DNA from: Burkholderiales bacterium RIFCSPHIGHO2_12_FULL_69_20
Lineage (GTDB): Bacteria; Pseudomonadota; Gammaproteobacteria; Burkholderiales; Burkholderiaceae_C
Direction: 5' to 3'
Length of the DNA stretch: 64,000 bases
NCBI GenBank assembly: GCA_001770815.1
Contig: MESD01000216.1
Span: 13,580-77,579 of the forward strand
Below, in pieces: positions 1-11,841 of the stretch. A model generated the notes under the pieces. That model was not told the DNA's origin. It ran no database searches and saw nothing but the letters and a program-made list of their open reading frames with translations. The translations under genes were made by a program, and so were the position numbers. How positions within the stretch are numbered: the stretch's first letter is position 1; each line of letters starts with the position of its first letter.

Positions 1-2517
1 ACTTTGGCCGACCTGGCGCATTCGCGCGCCGATCTGGCCATCATCGCGCTGCCGGCCGACCAGATTGCCGCGGCGCTGGAAGTCACCGGCCGCATCCGCT
101 GCCGCGCCGCGCTGGTGCTGACGTCGGGCTTGCCGGCGGCGCCCTGCGCCGAGTTGCTGGGCATCGCCAAGCGCCACGGTGTGCACCTGCTGGGCCCCAA
201 CAGCCTGGGCTTTCAGCGACCGCACCTCAAACTGAACGCCAGTGCCGCCGGCGATCTGGCCGCGGCGGGGCCGCTGGCGCTGGTGTCGCAGTCCGGCGCG
301 CTCACCTCGTCCATCCTCGACTGGGCGCAGCAGAACAGCGTCGGCTTCTCGGCGGTGATCTCGCTGGGCCCCAACACCGCCGTCGATTTGCCGCAGGCAC
401 TCGACTTCCTGGCCAACGACGCCAGCACCAAGTCGATCCTGGTCTACATGGAGGGCATCCGCAACGCGCGCCGCTTCATGAGCGCGCTGCGGGCAGCAGC
501 CTATGCCAAGCCGGTGGTGGTGATGAAGGCCGGGCGCAAACCGGCGGGCTCGAAGGCCGCGCTCACCCACTCGGCGGCCATCGTCGGCAGCGACGATGTG
601 TTCGAGGCCGCGCTGCGCCGCGCCGGCGCGGTGCGGGTGCGGCTGTTCACGCAGTTGTTCTCGGCGGCCAAGTGCCTGGCCTCGCGCTACCGGCCGGTGG
701 GCAAGCGCCTGGCCATCGTCACCAACGGCGGCGGCCCGGGCGTGCTGGCGGCCGACTGGGCCAACGAGATTGGCCTGGACGTGGCCTCGCTCACCGAGGC
801 CAGCCGCGCCGAGCTGTCGCTGCAGTTGCCCGACAACGCGCACCTGCAAGCAGTCATCGACCTCGGCGAGGACGCGCTGCCTGCGCATTACGCGGCGGCC
901 CTGCTGGCTTGCGGCAAGGACCCGGCCACCGACGGTGTGCTGGCGATCTATTCGCCCAAGCCCGACCACGACCCCACCGCGGTGGCGCGCAGCGTGGCCG
1001 AGAGCTTCCGCCTCAGCGGCAAGCCGGTGCTGGCCTGCTGGATGGGCGACGCGCGGGTCAAGGAAGCACGCGAGGTGCTCAACGCTTCAGCCATCCCCAG
1101 CTTTCGCACGCCCGAGGCGGCGGTCGACGCCTTCGGCAACATCGCCAGCTTCTACCAGAACCAGCAGCTGCTGCAGCAGACGCCGCCGCCGCTGTCCACG
1201 CTGCTCCAGCCCGACACCGAGGGCGCACGCCTGCTGATCGAAGGCGTGCTGGCCGAGCGCCGCAAGGTGCTGACCGAGATGGAATCGAAGGCGCTGCTGG
1301 CGGCCTTCCACATCCCGGTCACCCGCACGATGCTGGCGCGCAGCGCCAACGAGGCGATGCTGATCGCTGCCCAGCTGGGCTATCCCGTGGCGCTGAAGAT
1401 CGATTCACCCGACATCAGCCACAAGAGCGATGTGCAAGGCGTGGCTTTGAACGTGCTGACCGCCACCCAGGTGCGCGACGTCTACAACGACATGCTGGCG
1501 GCGGTGAAGCGCGCCCAGCCCAACGCCCGCATCAACGGCGTGACGATCCAGCCGATGTCGGGCAAACGCCACGGCCGCGAGATCTACATCGGCCTGACCA
1601 CCGACGACCCCTTCGGCCCGGTGATCACCTTCGGCGCCGGCGGCACGATGATCGAGCTGATTGCCGACCGCGCGATGGAACTGCCGCCGCTGAACCAGTT
1701 TCTGGCGCGCCGGCTGATCGAGCGCGCGCGGGTCTCCGAGATGTTGGCCGAATGGCGCGGCACGCCCCCCGCCAAGCTCGAGGCGGTGGAGCAGATCCTG
1801 CTGCGCGTCTCCGAGATGGTCTGCGCCCTACCCCAGCTGCGCGAGATGGACATCAACCCCATCATCGTCGACGAGAACGGCGCGGTGGCAGTGGATGCCC
1901 GCATCGTGATCGAGCATGCACCGCCGGCCAGCCACGGCAACGGCGACTACGGCCACCTGGCCATCCTGCCCTATCCCAGCGCCTACGAGCGCGAGTGGCC
2001 GATGAAGGGCGGTGACCTCTACACCATCCGGCCGATCCAGCCCGACGACGCCGACATGCTGCAGGCCTTCGTGCGCAGCCTGTCGCAGGAGAGCCGCTAC
2101 TTCCGCTTTGCCAGCGCGATGCCCGAGCTGCCGCCGCGCATGCTGGCGCGCTACACGCTGATCGACTACGACCGCGAGATGGCTTTGGTGGCGGTGCACC
2201 GCAAGCGCGAGGCGGCGGCCGATGGCCACTTCACCGAGACCGAGCAGATCATCGGCGTGTCGCGCTACATCACCAACCCCGACCAGACCAGCTGCGAGTT
2301 CTCGCTGGTGGTCTCGGACCACTACAAGGGCCAGGGCCTGGGCTCGCGGTTGATGCTGTCGATCATGGAATTCGCCCGCGCCAAGGGCCTGAGCGAGATC
2401 GACGGCCTGGTGCTGGCCAACAACCCCAACATGCTGCGGCTGATGACCGGGCTGGGTTACACGGTGCACCCCTTCCCAGAAGACCCGGACTTCAAGCTGG
2501 TGAGCAAGGCACTGTAG
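1..2517 (+). CDS. ADP-forming acyl-CoA synthetase fused to GNAT acetyltransferase (5' partial)
   Basis: The reading frame is open at the window edge, so the N-terminus is missing; the TTG at position 4 is not a real start. In order one sees the rest of the CoA-binding Rossmann domain, a succinyl-CoA-ligase-like domain (with THS near residue 189 of the visible part, the region of the phosphorylated His in this family), an ATP-grasp domain (about residues 410-640, GYPVALKIDSPDISHKSD) and a C-terminal GNAT domain (about 670-835). This is the architecture of PatZ/Pka-type proteins, in which the GNAT domain acetylates lysines of acetyl-CoA synthetase and other enzymes. Whether the synthetase half is active cannot be told, because the start is missing. 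The protein is presumably cytoplasmic. Confidence 0.88.
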   Translation, partial: TLADLAHSRADLAIIALPADQIAAALEVTGRIRCRAALVLTSGLPAAPCAELLGIAKRHGVHLLGPNSLGFQRPHLKLNASAAGDLAAAGPLALVSQSGALTSSILDWAQQNSVGFSAVISLGPNTAVDLPQALDFLANDASTKSILVYMEGIRNARRFMSALRAAAYAKPVVVMKAGRKPAGSKAALTHSAAIVGSDDVFEAALRRAGAVRVRLFTQLFSAAKCLASRYRPVGKRLAIVTNGGGPGVLAADWANEIGLDVASLTEASRAELSLQLPDNAHLQAVIDLGEDALPAHYAAALLACGKDPATDGVLAIYSPKPDHDPTAVARSVAESFRLSGKPVLACWMGDARVKEAREVLNASAIPSFRTPEAAVDAFGNIASFYQNQQLLQQTPPPLSTLLQPDTEGARLLIEGVLAERRKVLTEMESKALLAAFHIPVTRTMLARSANEAMLIAAQLGYPVALKIDSPDISHKSDVQGVALNVLTATQVRDVYNDMLAAVKRAQPNARINGVTIQPMSGKRHGREIYIGLTTDDPFGPVITFGAGGTMIELIADRAMELPPLNQFLARRLIERARVSEMLAEWRGTPPAKLEAVEQILLRVSEMVCALPQLREMDINPIIVDENGAVAVDARIVIEHAPPASHGNGDYGHLAILPYPSAYEREWPMKGGDLYTIRPIQPDDADMLQAFVRSLSQESRYFRFASAMPELPPRMLARYTLIDYDREMALVAVHRKREAAADGHFTETEQIIGVSRYITNPDQTSCEFSLVVSDHYKGQGLGSRLMLSIMEFARAKGLSEIDGLVLANNPNMLRLMTGLGYTVHPFPEDPDFKLVSKAL

Positions 2518-2520
2518 GCC

Positions 2521-2610
2521 CACCCCCGCAGCGCCTGCGGCGCTCCCCCTCAAGGGGGCGGCCCCAGTGGCCCGGCTAAGCCGGCTCCACGGCGCCTGCT
2601 TGGTCAGGCA
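2521..2610. repeat. GC-rich intergenic repeat element
   Basis: The gap between the acyl-CoA synthetase gene and ppa is almost entirely one symmetrical GC-rich element: a GCGCC/GGCGC hairpin (2531-2543), CCCCCTCAAGGGGGCG (2545-2560) and GCCCGGCTAAGCCGGC (about 2569-2585). A recognisable second copy of the same order of blocks lies inside the tex coding region (18395-18478), which argues for a dispersed repeat family. It may also act as a bidirectional terminator, since the flanking genes converge. Confidence 0.6.
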
Positions 2611-2620
2611 CTGTGCGCAC

Positions 2621-3163
2621 TCAAGCCTTGGGCTTGACTGCCTCGAAGTTGGCGATGCCGGTCAGGATCTCCTGATGCGCGCCCTCGGGCCCGGTCCAGC
2701 CGGTCACCTTGACCCACTTGCCTTCTTCCAGATCCTTGTAGTGCTCGAAGAAGTGCTGGATGGTCTTGATGCGCAGCGGGTTCAGGTCTTCCGGCTTCTT
2801 CCACTGGCTGTAGATCGACAGCACCTTGTCGATGGGTACGGCCAGCAGCTTGTTGTCGCCACCGGCCTCGTCATCCATCTTCATCATGCCGATGGCGCGG
2901 CAGGTGACCACCACGCCCGGGATCAGCGGCACCGGCGTGATCACCAGCACGTCCACCGGGTCGCCGTCATCGGACAGCGTATTGGGGATGTAGCCGTAAT
3001 TGCACGGGTAGTGCATCGCGGTGCTCATGAAGCGGTCGACGAACAGCGCGCCGGTCTCGTGGTCGACCTCGTACTTGATCGGGTCGGCGTTCATCGGGAT
3101 CTCGATGATCACGTTGAATTCTTCGGGCGCCTTGGCGCCGGGCGTCACGTTGTGCAGGCTCAT
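2621..3163 (-). CDS. ppa: Inorganic pyrophosphatase, soluble family I
   Basis: The 180-residue protein has the normal length for a bacterial family I enzyme, which hydrolyses cytosolic pyrophosphate to phosphate with Mg2+. The family signature DGDPVDVL (about residues 66-73) supplies the metal-binding aspartates; [14 protein letters not shown] (21-34) and the tyrosines near [10 protein letters not shown] are also typical. It is transcribed divergently from hppA, the membrane pyrophosphatase, across 224 bp. A TAGAAT -10 box precedes it. The family assignment is secure. Confidence 0.97.
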   Translation of the reverse strand: MSLHNVTPGAKAPEEFNVIIEIPMNADPIKYEVDHETGALFVDRFMSTAMHYPCNYGYIPNTLSDDGDPVDVLVITPVPLIPGVVVTCRAIGMMKMDDEAGGDNKLLAVPIDKVLSIYSQWKKPEDLNPLRIKTIQHFFEHYKDLEEGKWVKVTGWTGPEGAHQEILTGIANFEAVKPKA

Positions 3164-3180
3164 GGGAGGGCTCGGTGTCA

Positions 3181-3198
3181 GGGGGAACCCCCATTCTA
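3181..3198 (-). promoter_or_regulatory. Probable ppa -10 box and leader hairpin
   Basis: On the minus strand TAGAAT (3193-3198) lies 30 bp before the ppa start and matches a sigma-70 -10 box; no convincing -35 is visible. Immediately downstream GGGGG-AA-CCCCC (3181-3192) could form a small hairpin in the leader. The remainder of the 224-bp ppa-hppA intergenic region holds no gene that I can see. Confidence 0.45.
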
Positions 3199-3387
3199 CG
3201 AAGTGCGCTTGCCGGGCCCTGACGCCAGCGCTGCATTTGCGCTACCGCAGGAAAACACCGTCGCCAGCGAACCACGGTTCCCCTACAGTCGCCCGGCGAC
3301 CCTGCCCAGGCCAACAGCATGGCCTGCGGGCATCAAAACCACACGGGCGTTTTTCCATCACAGGGCTAGACCGAGGAAGGAGATACC

Positions 3388-5571
<2,184 letters not shown>

Positions 5572-5587
5572 GCCTGCCCTCGGCAAG

Positions 5588-5647
5588 CGCCCACGATCGT
5601 GGGCGGTTTGCGCGTCCAACAGGCCAGCCAGCGAGCTGGCCTTTTTT
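5588..5647 (+). terminator. Palindrome and intrinsic terminator after hppA
   Basis: An 18-bp perfect palindrome, CGCCCACGATCGTGGGCG (5588-5605), is followed by an 8-bp stem (AGGCCAGC 5621-5628 with GCTGGCCT 5635-5642) and a run of six T. The second structure is a standard rho-independent terminator for hppA. From 5648 to 5824 I see no gene. Confidence 0.85.
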
Positions 5648-5822
5648 ATGGCGCGCTGAAGCCGCAGATTGCTGCCAGGTTGCCTTGGTTGCGCTATCGA
5701 GCCAGGGCACGAGGCGCCGCTGGCCACGATTCAAGCCGTGAACGCTGATCCGATGCAACCTTGGCTTGGCGAGCGCTGGGTGGCGAATCGGCTGCCGCCG
5801 GTCAACACGGGCGCCAGAAATC

Positions 5823-5857
5823 AAAATGGGCTAGCCCCTTGTGAGAGCTAACCCATT
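5823..5857 (-). terminator. Intrinsic terminator of tRNA-Pro
   Basis: On the minus strand, just downstream of the tRNA, AATGGG-T-TAGC pairs with GCTA-G-CCCATT (5825-5835 with 5847-5857, one mismatch) and is followed by TTTTGATTT. This is a rho-independent terminator for the tRNA transcript. Confidence 0.75.
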
Positions 5858-5865
5858 GATTCATA

Positions 5866-5943
<78 letters not shown>

Positions 5944-5978
5944 CTGAGCCTCGCAGTATAGCCTGAATTGAGGCCACA

Positions 5979-6440
5979 TCAGACAGCGAGCAGCGCACGT
6001 ATCGACAACAACTCGGCTCGCAACTGCGACGGTGCCAACTCCAGCACCTCGGGGATGGGCAGTTGCCCGGGGGAGTCTTCGCCGACAGCATCGTCGATGT
6101 CGCCATCGTCAGCGCCAACGTCTTCGTCGAGACCCAATTCAGGCCCCTCGGCCGGCGGCGCCAGCCGGCCGCCGCTGAGCAGATCGCCCAACTGGTTGCG
6201 GGCACCGCTGATGGTGAAGCCCTGGTCGTACAGCAGGTCGCGTATGCGGCGGATCAGCAGCACTTCATGGTGCTGGTAATAGCGGCGGTTGCCGCGCCGC
6301 TTCATCGGTTTGAGCTGGGTGAATTCTTGCTCCCAGTAGCGCAACACGTACGGCTTCACACCGCACAAGTCACTCACCTCACCGATCGTGAAGTAACGCT
6401 TGGCCGGTATGGCAGGCAGCAGTTTCTCCATGAAAATCAA
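5979..6440 (-). CDS. MerR-family transcriptional regulator
   Basis: The protein has 153 residues from the ATG at 6440, or 150 from the ATG at 6431 (starting MEKLLPAIPAK), which I cannot rule out because neither has a clear ribosome site. The N-terminal winged helix FTIGEVSDLCGVKPYVLRYW followed by RRGNRRYYQHHEV is the MerR DNA-binding domain. The C-terminal part is acidic and lacks Cys-rich metal-binding motifs, so the effector is unknown. It follows ihfA closely, as in many beta- and gammaproteobacteria, and is probably cotranscribed with pheST-ihfA. Confidence 0.9.
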   Translation of the reverse strand: MIFMEKLLPAIPAKRYFTIGEVSDLCGVKPYVLRYWEQEFTQLKPMKRRGNRRYYQHHEVLLIRRIRDLLYDQGFTISGARNQLGDLLSGGRLAPPAEGPELGLDEDVGADDGDIDDAVGEDSPGQLPIPEVLELAPSQLRAELLSIRALLAV

Positions 6441-6465
6441 TGAGGTGGGGAAGGAACGTCAGACT

Positions 6466-6828
6466 CTACTCGAACTCGTCCCCGAGCGGTGCATCGCCTT
6501 GCACGATCGCTTTCAGCTTGTGACTGGCGTGGAAGGTGACGACGTTGCGCGCCTTGATCGGGATGGCTTCGCCGGTGCGCGGATTGCGGCCCGGCCGCGG
6601 TGCCTTGCGCCGGATGTTGAAGTTGCCGAAGCCCGAGAGCTTGACGTCGTCGCCGTTGACCAGGTTGTCGTGCACCAGTTCAAAGAAGGCCTCGACCATG
6701 TCCTTCGATTCACGCTTGTTCAGTCCCAGCCGCTCGAACAGCAGTTCGGCCAGTTCGGCCTTGGTCAGCGTGGGCGTCTCCAGCGACGGCAGGATCACGC
6801 GGTCGGCGGCGGTGTCGTCGATGCTCAT
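6466..6828 (-). CDS. ihfA: Integration host factor subunit alpha
   Basis: The 120-residue HU/IHF-fold protein forms a heterodimer with IhfB and bends DNA at specific sites. [20 protein letters not shown] at the N-terminus and the signature [20 protein letters not shown] for the DNA-binding arm are clear. The start is the ATG at 6828 ([10 protein letters not shown]); the frame stays open upstream, but that extension overlaps pheT. It follows pheT by 22 bp, the conserved pheST-ihfA order. Confidence 0.96.
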   Translation of the reverse strand: MSIDDTAADRVILPSLETPTLTKAELAELLFERLGLNKRESKDMVEAFFELVHDNLVNGDDVKLSGFGNFNIRRKAPRPGRNPRTGEAIPIKARNVVTFHASHKLKAIVQGDAPLGDEFE

Positions 6829-6850
6829 GGTGTGCTTTCGATCGGGGGAG

Positions 6851-9286
6851 TCAGCCACGCAGCCGTGCGCCCTGGGCCGCTGCGGCACGCGCAACAGCGG
6901 CGGCGACGGCGGCATCGATGCGGTCTTCGGTCAACGTCGCGCCGGTGTCCAGCAGCTCGATGCGCACGGCCAGGCTGCGTTCACCGGCTGCCATGTCGGC
7001 GGTGGGCTGCACCGGCTTGTAGACATCGAACAGCGTGGCCGACCGCACCAGGCCGGCCGGATCACCGCGCAAGGCACCGATCAATCCGTCGTGGGTGGCC
7101 GATTCGGGCACCACCAGCGCCAGATCGCGGGTGGCGGCCTGATGGCGGGCGATGGGCTCGAAGGCCGGCACCGGTTGCACCAGCACCGCCGCCAGGTCCA
7201 GTTCGAAGACCATCGGCGCCTGGGGCAGTTCGTAGCCCTGGCGCCAGCGCGGGTGCATTTCACCGATGTGGCCGATGGGCTGGCCGTCCACCCACACCTG
7301 CGCGCTGCGGCCCGGGTGCATCGCCGGGTGCTCGGCCGGCACGAAGACCGGCTGGCGCGGCGCCAGCAGTGTCTCCAGGTCGCCCTTCAGATCGAAGAAG
7401 TCGACCGGGCGCTCCTTGGCACCCCACTGCGTGTTCTCCACCGGGCCGTAGGCCAGGCCCGCCACGCGTATCGGCTGATTGATGCCGGCCACGCTGAGAT
7501 GCCCGTCGGTCACGCCGGCATCACGCCAGGCCACGCGACCCAGCTCGAACACCCTCACCCGCGGCGCCTTGCGCGCCAGGTTGTGGCGCAGCACCTGCAC
7601 CAGGCTGCCGATCAGGCTGCTGCGCATCACCGACAGCGGCGCGGCAATCGGGTTCAGCACCTGGATCGGGTCGGCATTGCCGTGCAACTCATGCTCCCAG
7701 CGCGCTTCGACGAAGCTGAAGTTGATGGTCTCCTGGTAGTCCAGCGCGGCCAGCGCGCGGCGCACCGCGAAGGCACTGCGCTGCGCCTCGGTGCGCACGC
7801 GCGGCGTCACCGGCGCCAGCGGCGGCGTGCTGGGCAGTTGGTCGTAGCCGATGACCCGCGCCACTTCCTCGATCAGGTCTTCCTCGATGGCCAGGTCGAA
7901 GCGCCAGCTCGGCGGCGTCACCTGCAGCACGCCGTCGGATTCGGTGAACGGCAGCTCCAGCCGCTTGAACACCTCGGCGCATTGCGCGGCGCTGATCGGC
8001 ATGCCGATCACCTTGGCCGCACGCGCCACGCGCAGGGCAACCGGCTTGGGCTGCGGCAGGTGGATGGTCTGGTCGTCGATCGGGCCACAGCCCGTCTGTG
8101 GCGTGCCACAGATGTCGATGATCAGCCGGGTGATGTGCTCGATGTGCTCGACCGTCAGCGCCGGATCGACGCCGCGTTCGAAACGGTGGCCGGCGTCGGT
8201 GCTGAAGTTGTAGCGTCGCGAGCGGCCGGCCACGGCTTCGGGCCACCAGAAAGCCGCCTCGACGTAGACGTTTTGGGTGTCGTCCGACACCGCGGTGGCG
8301 TCGCCGCCCATGATGCCGGCGAGTGACTCCACCGCCTGCACGTCGGCGATCACGCCCACCTGGCCATCCAGCGTCACGGTGCTGCCGTTCAGCAGCTTGA
8401 GCATCTCGCCCTCGCGCGCCCAGCGCACCACCAGGCCTTGGTGGATCTTGTCCAGATCGAAGATGTGCGACGGCCGGCCGTACTCGAACATCACGTAGTT
8501 CGAGATGTCGACCAGCGCGGTGACCGGCCGTTGTCCGCAACGCGCCAGCCGGTCGACCATCCAGGCCGGCGTCTTGGCCTGCGTGTTGACGTTGCGCACG
8601 ATGCGGCCCGAGAAGCGGCCGCAGAGGTCGGGCGCCTGCACCTCGACCGGCAGCTTGTCAACCAAGGTCACGGGCGCCGGCGGAAAGGCCGGTGTCTTCA
8701 GCGGCACGCCGGTCAGTGCCGACACCTCGCGGGCCACGCCGTAGACGCTGAGCGCGTGGCCGAGGTTGGGAGTGAGCTTCAGCGTGAACAGCGTGTCGTC
8801 GAGCTGCAGCAGCTGGCGCACATCGGCACCCACCGGTGCGCCCGGGTCCAGCTCGAGCAGGCCGCCGTGGTCGTCGCTCAGCTTCAGTTCGCGTGCCGAG
8901 CACAGCATGCCCTGGCTCTCCACGCCGCGCAGTTGGCCCAGCCGAATGGCGACGGGCGCGGCGCCCTCCTCGGCCGGCGGCAACTCGGCGCCGACCAGCG
9001 CCAGCGGCACCTTGATGCCCACGCGCGCATTCGGCGCCCCGCAGACGACCTGCAGCATGCCGTCGCGGCTGTGCACACCGGCGTCCACCTTGCACACGCG
9101 CAGGCGGTCGGCGTTGGGATGCTGCTCGGCCTCGACGATCTCGCCCACCACCACACGCGAAAACGGCGGCGCCACAGGGCGCAGCGCTTCGACTTCCAGG
9201 CCCGACATGGTGAGCAAATCGGCCAGTTCGGCGGTGGACAACGGCGGGTTGCAGAACTCGCGCAGCCAGGATTCAGGGAATTGCAT
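6851..9286 (-). CDS. pheT: Phenylalanyl-tRNA synthetase beta subunit
   Basis: The 811-residue subunit of the alpha2-beta2 synthetase charges tRNA-Phe with phenylalanine. It has the N-terminal tRNA-binding OB domain (about 40-150), the B3/B4 editing domain (about 210-390), the B5 domain (about 400-475), a catalytic-like core, and the C-terminal anticodon-binding FDX-ACB domain ending near residue 811 ([13 protein letters not shown]). The length is normal. It follows pheS by 48 bp and is cotranscribed with it and ihfA. Confidence 0.97.
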   Translation of the reverse strand: MQFPESWLREFCNPPLSTAELADLLTMSGLEVEALRPVAPPFSRVVVGEIVEAEQHPNADRLRVCKVDAGVHSRDGMLQVVCGAPNARVGIKVPLALVGAELPPAEEGAAPVAIRLGQLRGVESQGMLCSARELKLSDDHGGLLELDPGAPVGADVRQLLQLDDTLFTLKLTPNLGHALSVYGVAREVSALTGVPLKTPAFPPAPVTLVDKLPVEVQAPDLCGRFSGRIVRNVNTQAKTPAWMVDRLARCGQRPVTALVDISNYVMFEYGRPSHIFDLDKIHQGLVVRWAREGEMLKLLNGSTVTLDGQVGVIADVQAVESLAGIMGGDATAVSDDTQNVYVEAAFWWPEAVAGRSRRYNFSTDAGHRFERGVDPALTVEHIEHITRLIIDICGTPQTGCGPIDDQTIHLPQPKPVALRVARAAKVIGMPISAAQCAEVFKRLELPFTESDGVLQVTPPSWRFDLAIEEDLIEEVARVIGYDQLPSTPPLAPVTPRVRTEAQRSAFAVRRALAALDYQETINFSFVEARWEHELHGNADPIQVLNPIAAPLSVMRSSLIGSLVQVLRHNLARKAPRVRVFELGRVAWRDAGVTDGHLSVAGINQPIRVAGLAYGPVENTQWGAKERPVDFFDLKGDLETLLAPRQPVFVPAEHPAMHPGRSAQVWVDGQPIGHIGEMHPRWRQGYELPQAPMVFELDLAAVLVQPVPAFEPIARHQAATRDLALVVPESATHDGLIGALRGDPAGLVRSATLFDVYKPVQPTADMAAGERSLAVRIELLDTGATLTEDRIDAAVAAAVARAAAAQGARLRG

Positions 9287-9334
9287 GGTGGTCTGGGGAT
9301 TCGAAGGACTCGGACAAGGACGCGCTGTAGACGA

Positions 9335-10378
9335 TCAGTTGAACTGCCTCAGGAAGCGCAGGTCGTTCTCGAAGAACAGCCGCAGGTCGTTCACGCCATA
9401 CCGCAGCATGGCCAGGCGATCCGGGCCCATGCCGAAAGCGAAGCCGATGTAGCGCTCGGGATCGAGCCCGAAGTTGCGCACCACGTTCGGATGCACCTGA
9501 CCCGACCCGGCCACCTCCAGCCATTGGCCCTTGAGCGGGCCCGAGGCGAAGGCGATGTCGATCTCGGCCGAGGGCTCGGTGAACGGGAAAAAGCTGGGCC
9601 GAAAGCGCAACCGCAGATCCTCGCTCTCGAAGAACTTGCGGCAGAACTCGGTGAACACCACCTTCAGGTCCTTGAAGCTGACGTTCTCGCCGATCCACAG
9701 GCCTTCGCACTGGTGGAACATCGGCGAATGCGTGGCGTCGCTGTCGACGCGGTAGGTGCGGCCCGGCGCGATGACGCGGATCTCGGGCATCGGATCGACG
9801 CCCGCATAACGTGCAGCATGAGCGCGCGCATACCGCACCTGCATCGGGCTGGTGTGCGGACGCAGGTTGTACCAGCGGCCACCTTCGTCCTTCATGTCGA
9901 CGTAGAAGGTGTCCTGCATCGAGCGCGCCGGATGGTTCTCGGGGTTGTTCAGCGCCGTGAAGCTCATCCAGTCGGTCTCGATCTCGGGGCCATCAGCCAC
10001 ATCGAAACCCATCGACCCGAAGATCGCTTCGATGCGCTCCATCGTGCGCGACACCGGATGCAGCCCGCCCAGGCCGCGCTGGCGGCCCGGCAGGGTGACG
10101 TCGAGCGCCTCGGCGCGCAACTGTGCGTCGAGTTCGGCCTCGGCCAGCGCGGCGCGGCGCGCGCTCAAGGCGGCCTCGATGCGCTGCTTGGTCTGGTTGA
10201 TCTCGGCGCCGCGGGTCTTCTTCTCATCGGGCGACAGCGCCGCCAGGCCCTTGAGCAGTTCGGTGACGCGGCCGGCCTTGCCCAGAAATCGGGCCTTGGC
10301 GTTCTCCAGCTCAGCGGGCGTTGGGGCGGCGGCGAAATCGGCGCTAGCCGCGGCCACCAAGGGGTCGAGATCGTTCAT
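9335..10378 (-). CDS. pheS: Phenylalanyl-tRNA synthetase alpha subunit
   Basis: The 347-residue class II catalytic subunit carries the N-terminal coiled coil, motif 2 ([18 protein letters not shown]) and motif 3 ([17 protein letters not shown]). The start is the ATG at 10378 ([10 protein letters not shown]); the frame extends 22 codons upstream, but those codons run through a terminator hairpin and its T-tract, so they are not protein. That hairpin sits 21 nt ahead of the start and makes attenuation likely. Confidence 0.97.
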   Translation of the reverse strand: MNDLDPLVAAASADFAAAPTPAELENAKARFLGKAGRVTELLKGLAALSPDEKKTRGAEINQTKQRIEAALSARRAALAEAELDAQLRAEALDVTLPGRQRGLGGLHPVSRTMERIEAIFGSMGFDVADGPEIETDWMSFTALNNPENHPARSMQDTFYVDMKDEGGRWYNLRPHTSPMQVRYARAHAARYAGVDPMPEIRVIAPGRTYRVDSDATHSPMFHQCEGLWIGENVSFKDLKVVFTEFCRKFFESEDLRLRFRPSFFPFTEPSAEIDIAFASGPLKGQWLEVAGSGQVHPNVVRNFGLDPERYIGFAFGMGPDRLAMLRYGVNDLRLFFENDLRFLRQFN

Positions 10379-10389
10379 GAGGATGGCAG

Positions 10390-10463
10390 AAAACAAAAAA
10401 GGTCGCCCACAGGTGACGACCTTCAAAAGCTTGGCAACAGGCACCGGCGCCGAGCACCGGTGC
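10390..10463 (-). terminator. Terminator/attenuator between rplT and pheS
   Basis: On the minus strand AAGGTCG (10417-10423) pairs perfectly with CGACCTT (10399-10405), followed by TTTTTTGTTTT. Upstream a second hairpin (CCGGTGC/GCACCGG type, 10441-10463) can form. The T-run ends 11 nt before the pheS start, leaving no room for a separate promoter, so pheST must be reached by read-through. The E. coli pheST operon is known to be controlled by attenuation; here I see no Phe-rich leader peptide. Confidence 0.8.
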
Positions 10464-10471
10464 TGCAGAGA

Positions 10472-10828
10472 TCAAGCGAGCTGGGCCTTCACCTTGGCAA
10501 CGATGGCGCCAAAAGCCGCCGGATCGTTGACGGCCAGTTCAGCCAGCATCTTGCGATCGATGTCGATCGCGGCTTTCTTCATGCCTGCCATGAACTTGCT
10601 GTACGTGATGCCCAGACCGCGCGAGGCGGCGTTGATACGGGCAATCCACAGCGCGCGGAACACGCGCTTGCGGGTACGGCGGTCACGGTAGGCATATTGG
10701 CCCGCCTTCATCACCGCCTGCTTGGCGATGCGAAAGACATTCTTGCGGCGGCCGCGATAGCCCTTGGCCAGGGCCAGGATCTTCTTGTGACGAGCGCGGG
10801 CTGTTACACCACGTTTGACGCGAGGCAT
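10472..10828 (-). CDS. rplT: 50S ribosomal protein L20
   Basis: The 118-residue, very basic protein ([17 protein letters not shown]) binds 23S rRNA early in 50S assembly. [18 protein letters not shown] is typical. It follows rpmI by 25 bp in the conserved infC-rpmI-rplT order. In E. coli L20 represses its own operon; no such site can be asserted here from sequence alone. Confidence 0.98.
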   Translation of the reverse strand: MPRVKRGVTARARHKKILALAKGYRGRRKNVFRIAKQAVMKAGQYAYRDRRTRKRVFRALWIARINAASRGLGITYSKFMAGMKKAAIDIDRKMLAELAVNDPAAFGAIVAKVKAQLA

Positions 10829-10853
10829 GTGTTGCTCCTAGTCGTTGAGTGGA

Positions 10854-11057
10854 TTACAGACCGGCGAACGGGAGCATCTGCGCCATGTGACCCATGTTGG
10901 TCGCATGCACAGCCACCGTGCCCCGCAGCTGGCGCTTGCGGGTCGTCGACTTCTTCGTGAGGATGTGGCGCTTGAACGCCTGACCGCGCTTGACGGTACC
11001 CCCCGGACGGACGCGAAAACGCTTCTTCGCGCCGCTCTTGGTCTTCATCTTGGGCAT
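10854..11057 (-). CDS. rpmI: 50S ribosomal protein L35
   Basis: The 67-residue basic protein starts [16 protein letters not shown], the family N-terminus. The ATG at 11057 is preceded by AGAAGGAG-type sequence (GAAGGAGCAGTC), which decides this start over the upstream in-frame one. It lies between infC and rplT. Confidence 0.97.
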   Translation of the reverse strand: MPKMKTKSGAKKRFRVRPGGTVKRGQAFKRHILTKKSTTRKRQLRGTVAVHATNMGHMAQMLPFAGL

Positions 11058-11187
11058 GACTGCTCCTTCTAAGTTGCCCCTGCAGGCGGCCTCGCGGAAA
11101 CGAGGGCACTTGTACAGCCTGCAGCGGCTGTTCCCCATCGTGCGCCGGTGACCAAACCAGCGCGGGGAATTCGGTGAATCAAATTCG

Positions 11188-11739
11188 TTACTGCTTCTTC
11201 TTGGGCGACAGCACCATGATCATCTGCCGGCCTTCGAGCTTGGGAAACTGCTCGACGATGGCCACGTCGGCCAGTTCGTCGCGGATGCGCTCCAGCATGC
11301 GCATGCCGATGTCCTGGTGGGTGATCTCGCGGCCGCGAAAGCGCAGCGTGACCTTGCCCTTGTCGCCATCCTCGGCAATGAACCGCCGCAGGTTGCGCAT
11401 CTTGATGTTGTAGTCGCCGTCGTCGGTGCCGGGCCGGAACTTGACTTCCTTGACCTCGATGACCTTCTGCTTCGACTTGGCCTCGGCGGCCTTCTTCTGC
11501 TCCTGGTACTTGAACTTGCCGTAGTCCATCAGCCGGCACACCGGCGGATCGGCGGTGGGCGCAATTTCAACCAGATCGACGTCCGCCTCGCCGGAGAGCC
11601 GCAGCGCCTCCATGATGGTGACGATGCCCAGGGGCTCGTTGTCGATCCCGTTCAAGCGTACGCTGGGCGCCATGATCTCGCGGTTCAGCCGATGCTTGCG
11701 CTCCACATTGGGCGTACGGCGGTCCATGAAAGTAGCGAT
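11188..11739 (-). CDS. infC: Translation initiation factor IF-3, probably AUC start
   Basis: IF-3 binds the 30S subunit and enforces start-codon selection. The N-terminal domain ([15 protein letters not shown]), the linker ([15 protein letters not shown]) and the C-terminal domain ([16 protein letters not shown]) are all normal. The first ATG in frame is at 11727, but the codons ATC GCT ACT TTC precede it in frame. AAGGGG lies 8 nt before that ATC and 20 nt before the ATG, so I place the start at 11739 (183 residues). IF-3 genes are known for rare start codons (AUU in E. coli) that give autogenous control. Confidence 0.93.
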   Translation of the reverse strand: MATFMDRRTPNVERKHRLNREIMAPSVRLNGIDNEPLGIVTIMEALRLSGEADVDLVEIAPTADPPVCRLMDYGKFKYQEQKKAAEAKSKQKVIEVKEVKFRPGTDDGDYNIKMRNLRRFIAEDGDKGKVTLRFRGREITHQDIGMRMLERIRDELADVAIVEQFPKLEGRQMIMVLSPKKKQ

Positions 11740-11841
11740 GGTTCAAACCCCTTCAGACCATCCGGCCCGACGCCCCAAGGCAAGCAATGGGCGCCCACCG
11801 GAGGGCAGCAGAAACAAACATGCGCGCCAGACGCAGTGAAC

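Noticed and set aside
10379-10444. N-terminal extension of PheS containing Phe-Leu-Phe (possible leader peptide)
   Set aside because: The codons run through a perfect terminator hairpin and its T-run; the Phe codons come from the T-run and lie after, not before, the hairpin.
8438-10960. 840-codon plus-strand open frame across pheT, pheS and rplT
   Set aside because: It is antisense to three certain genes, and the translation shows the same compositional bias without domains.
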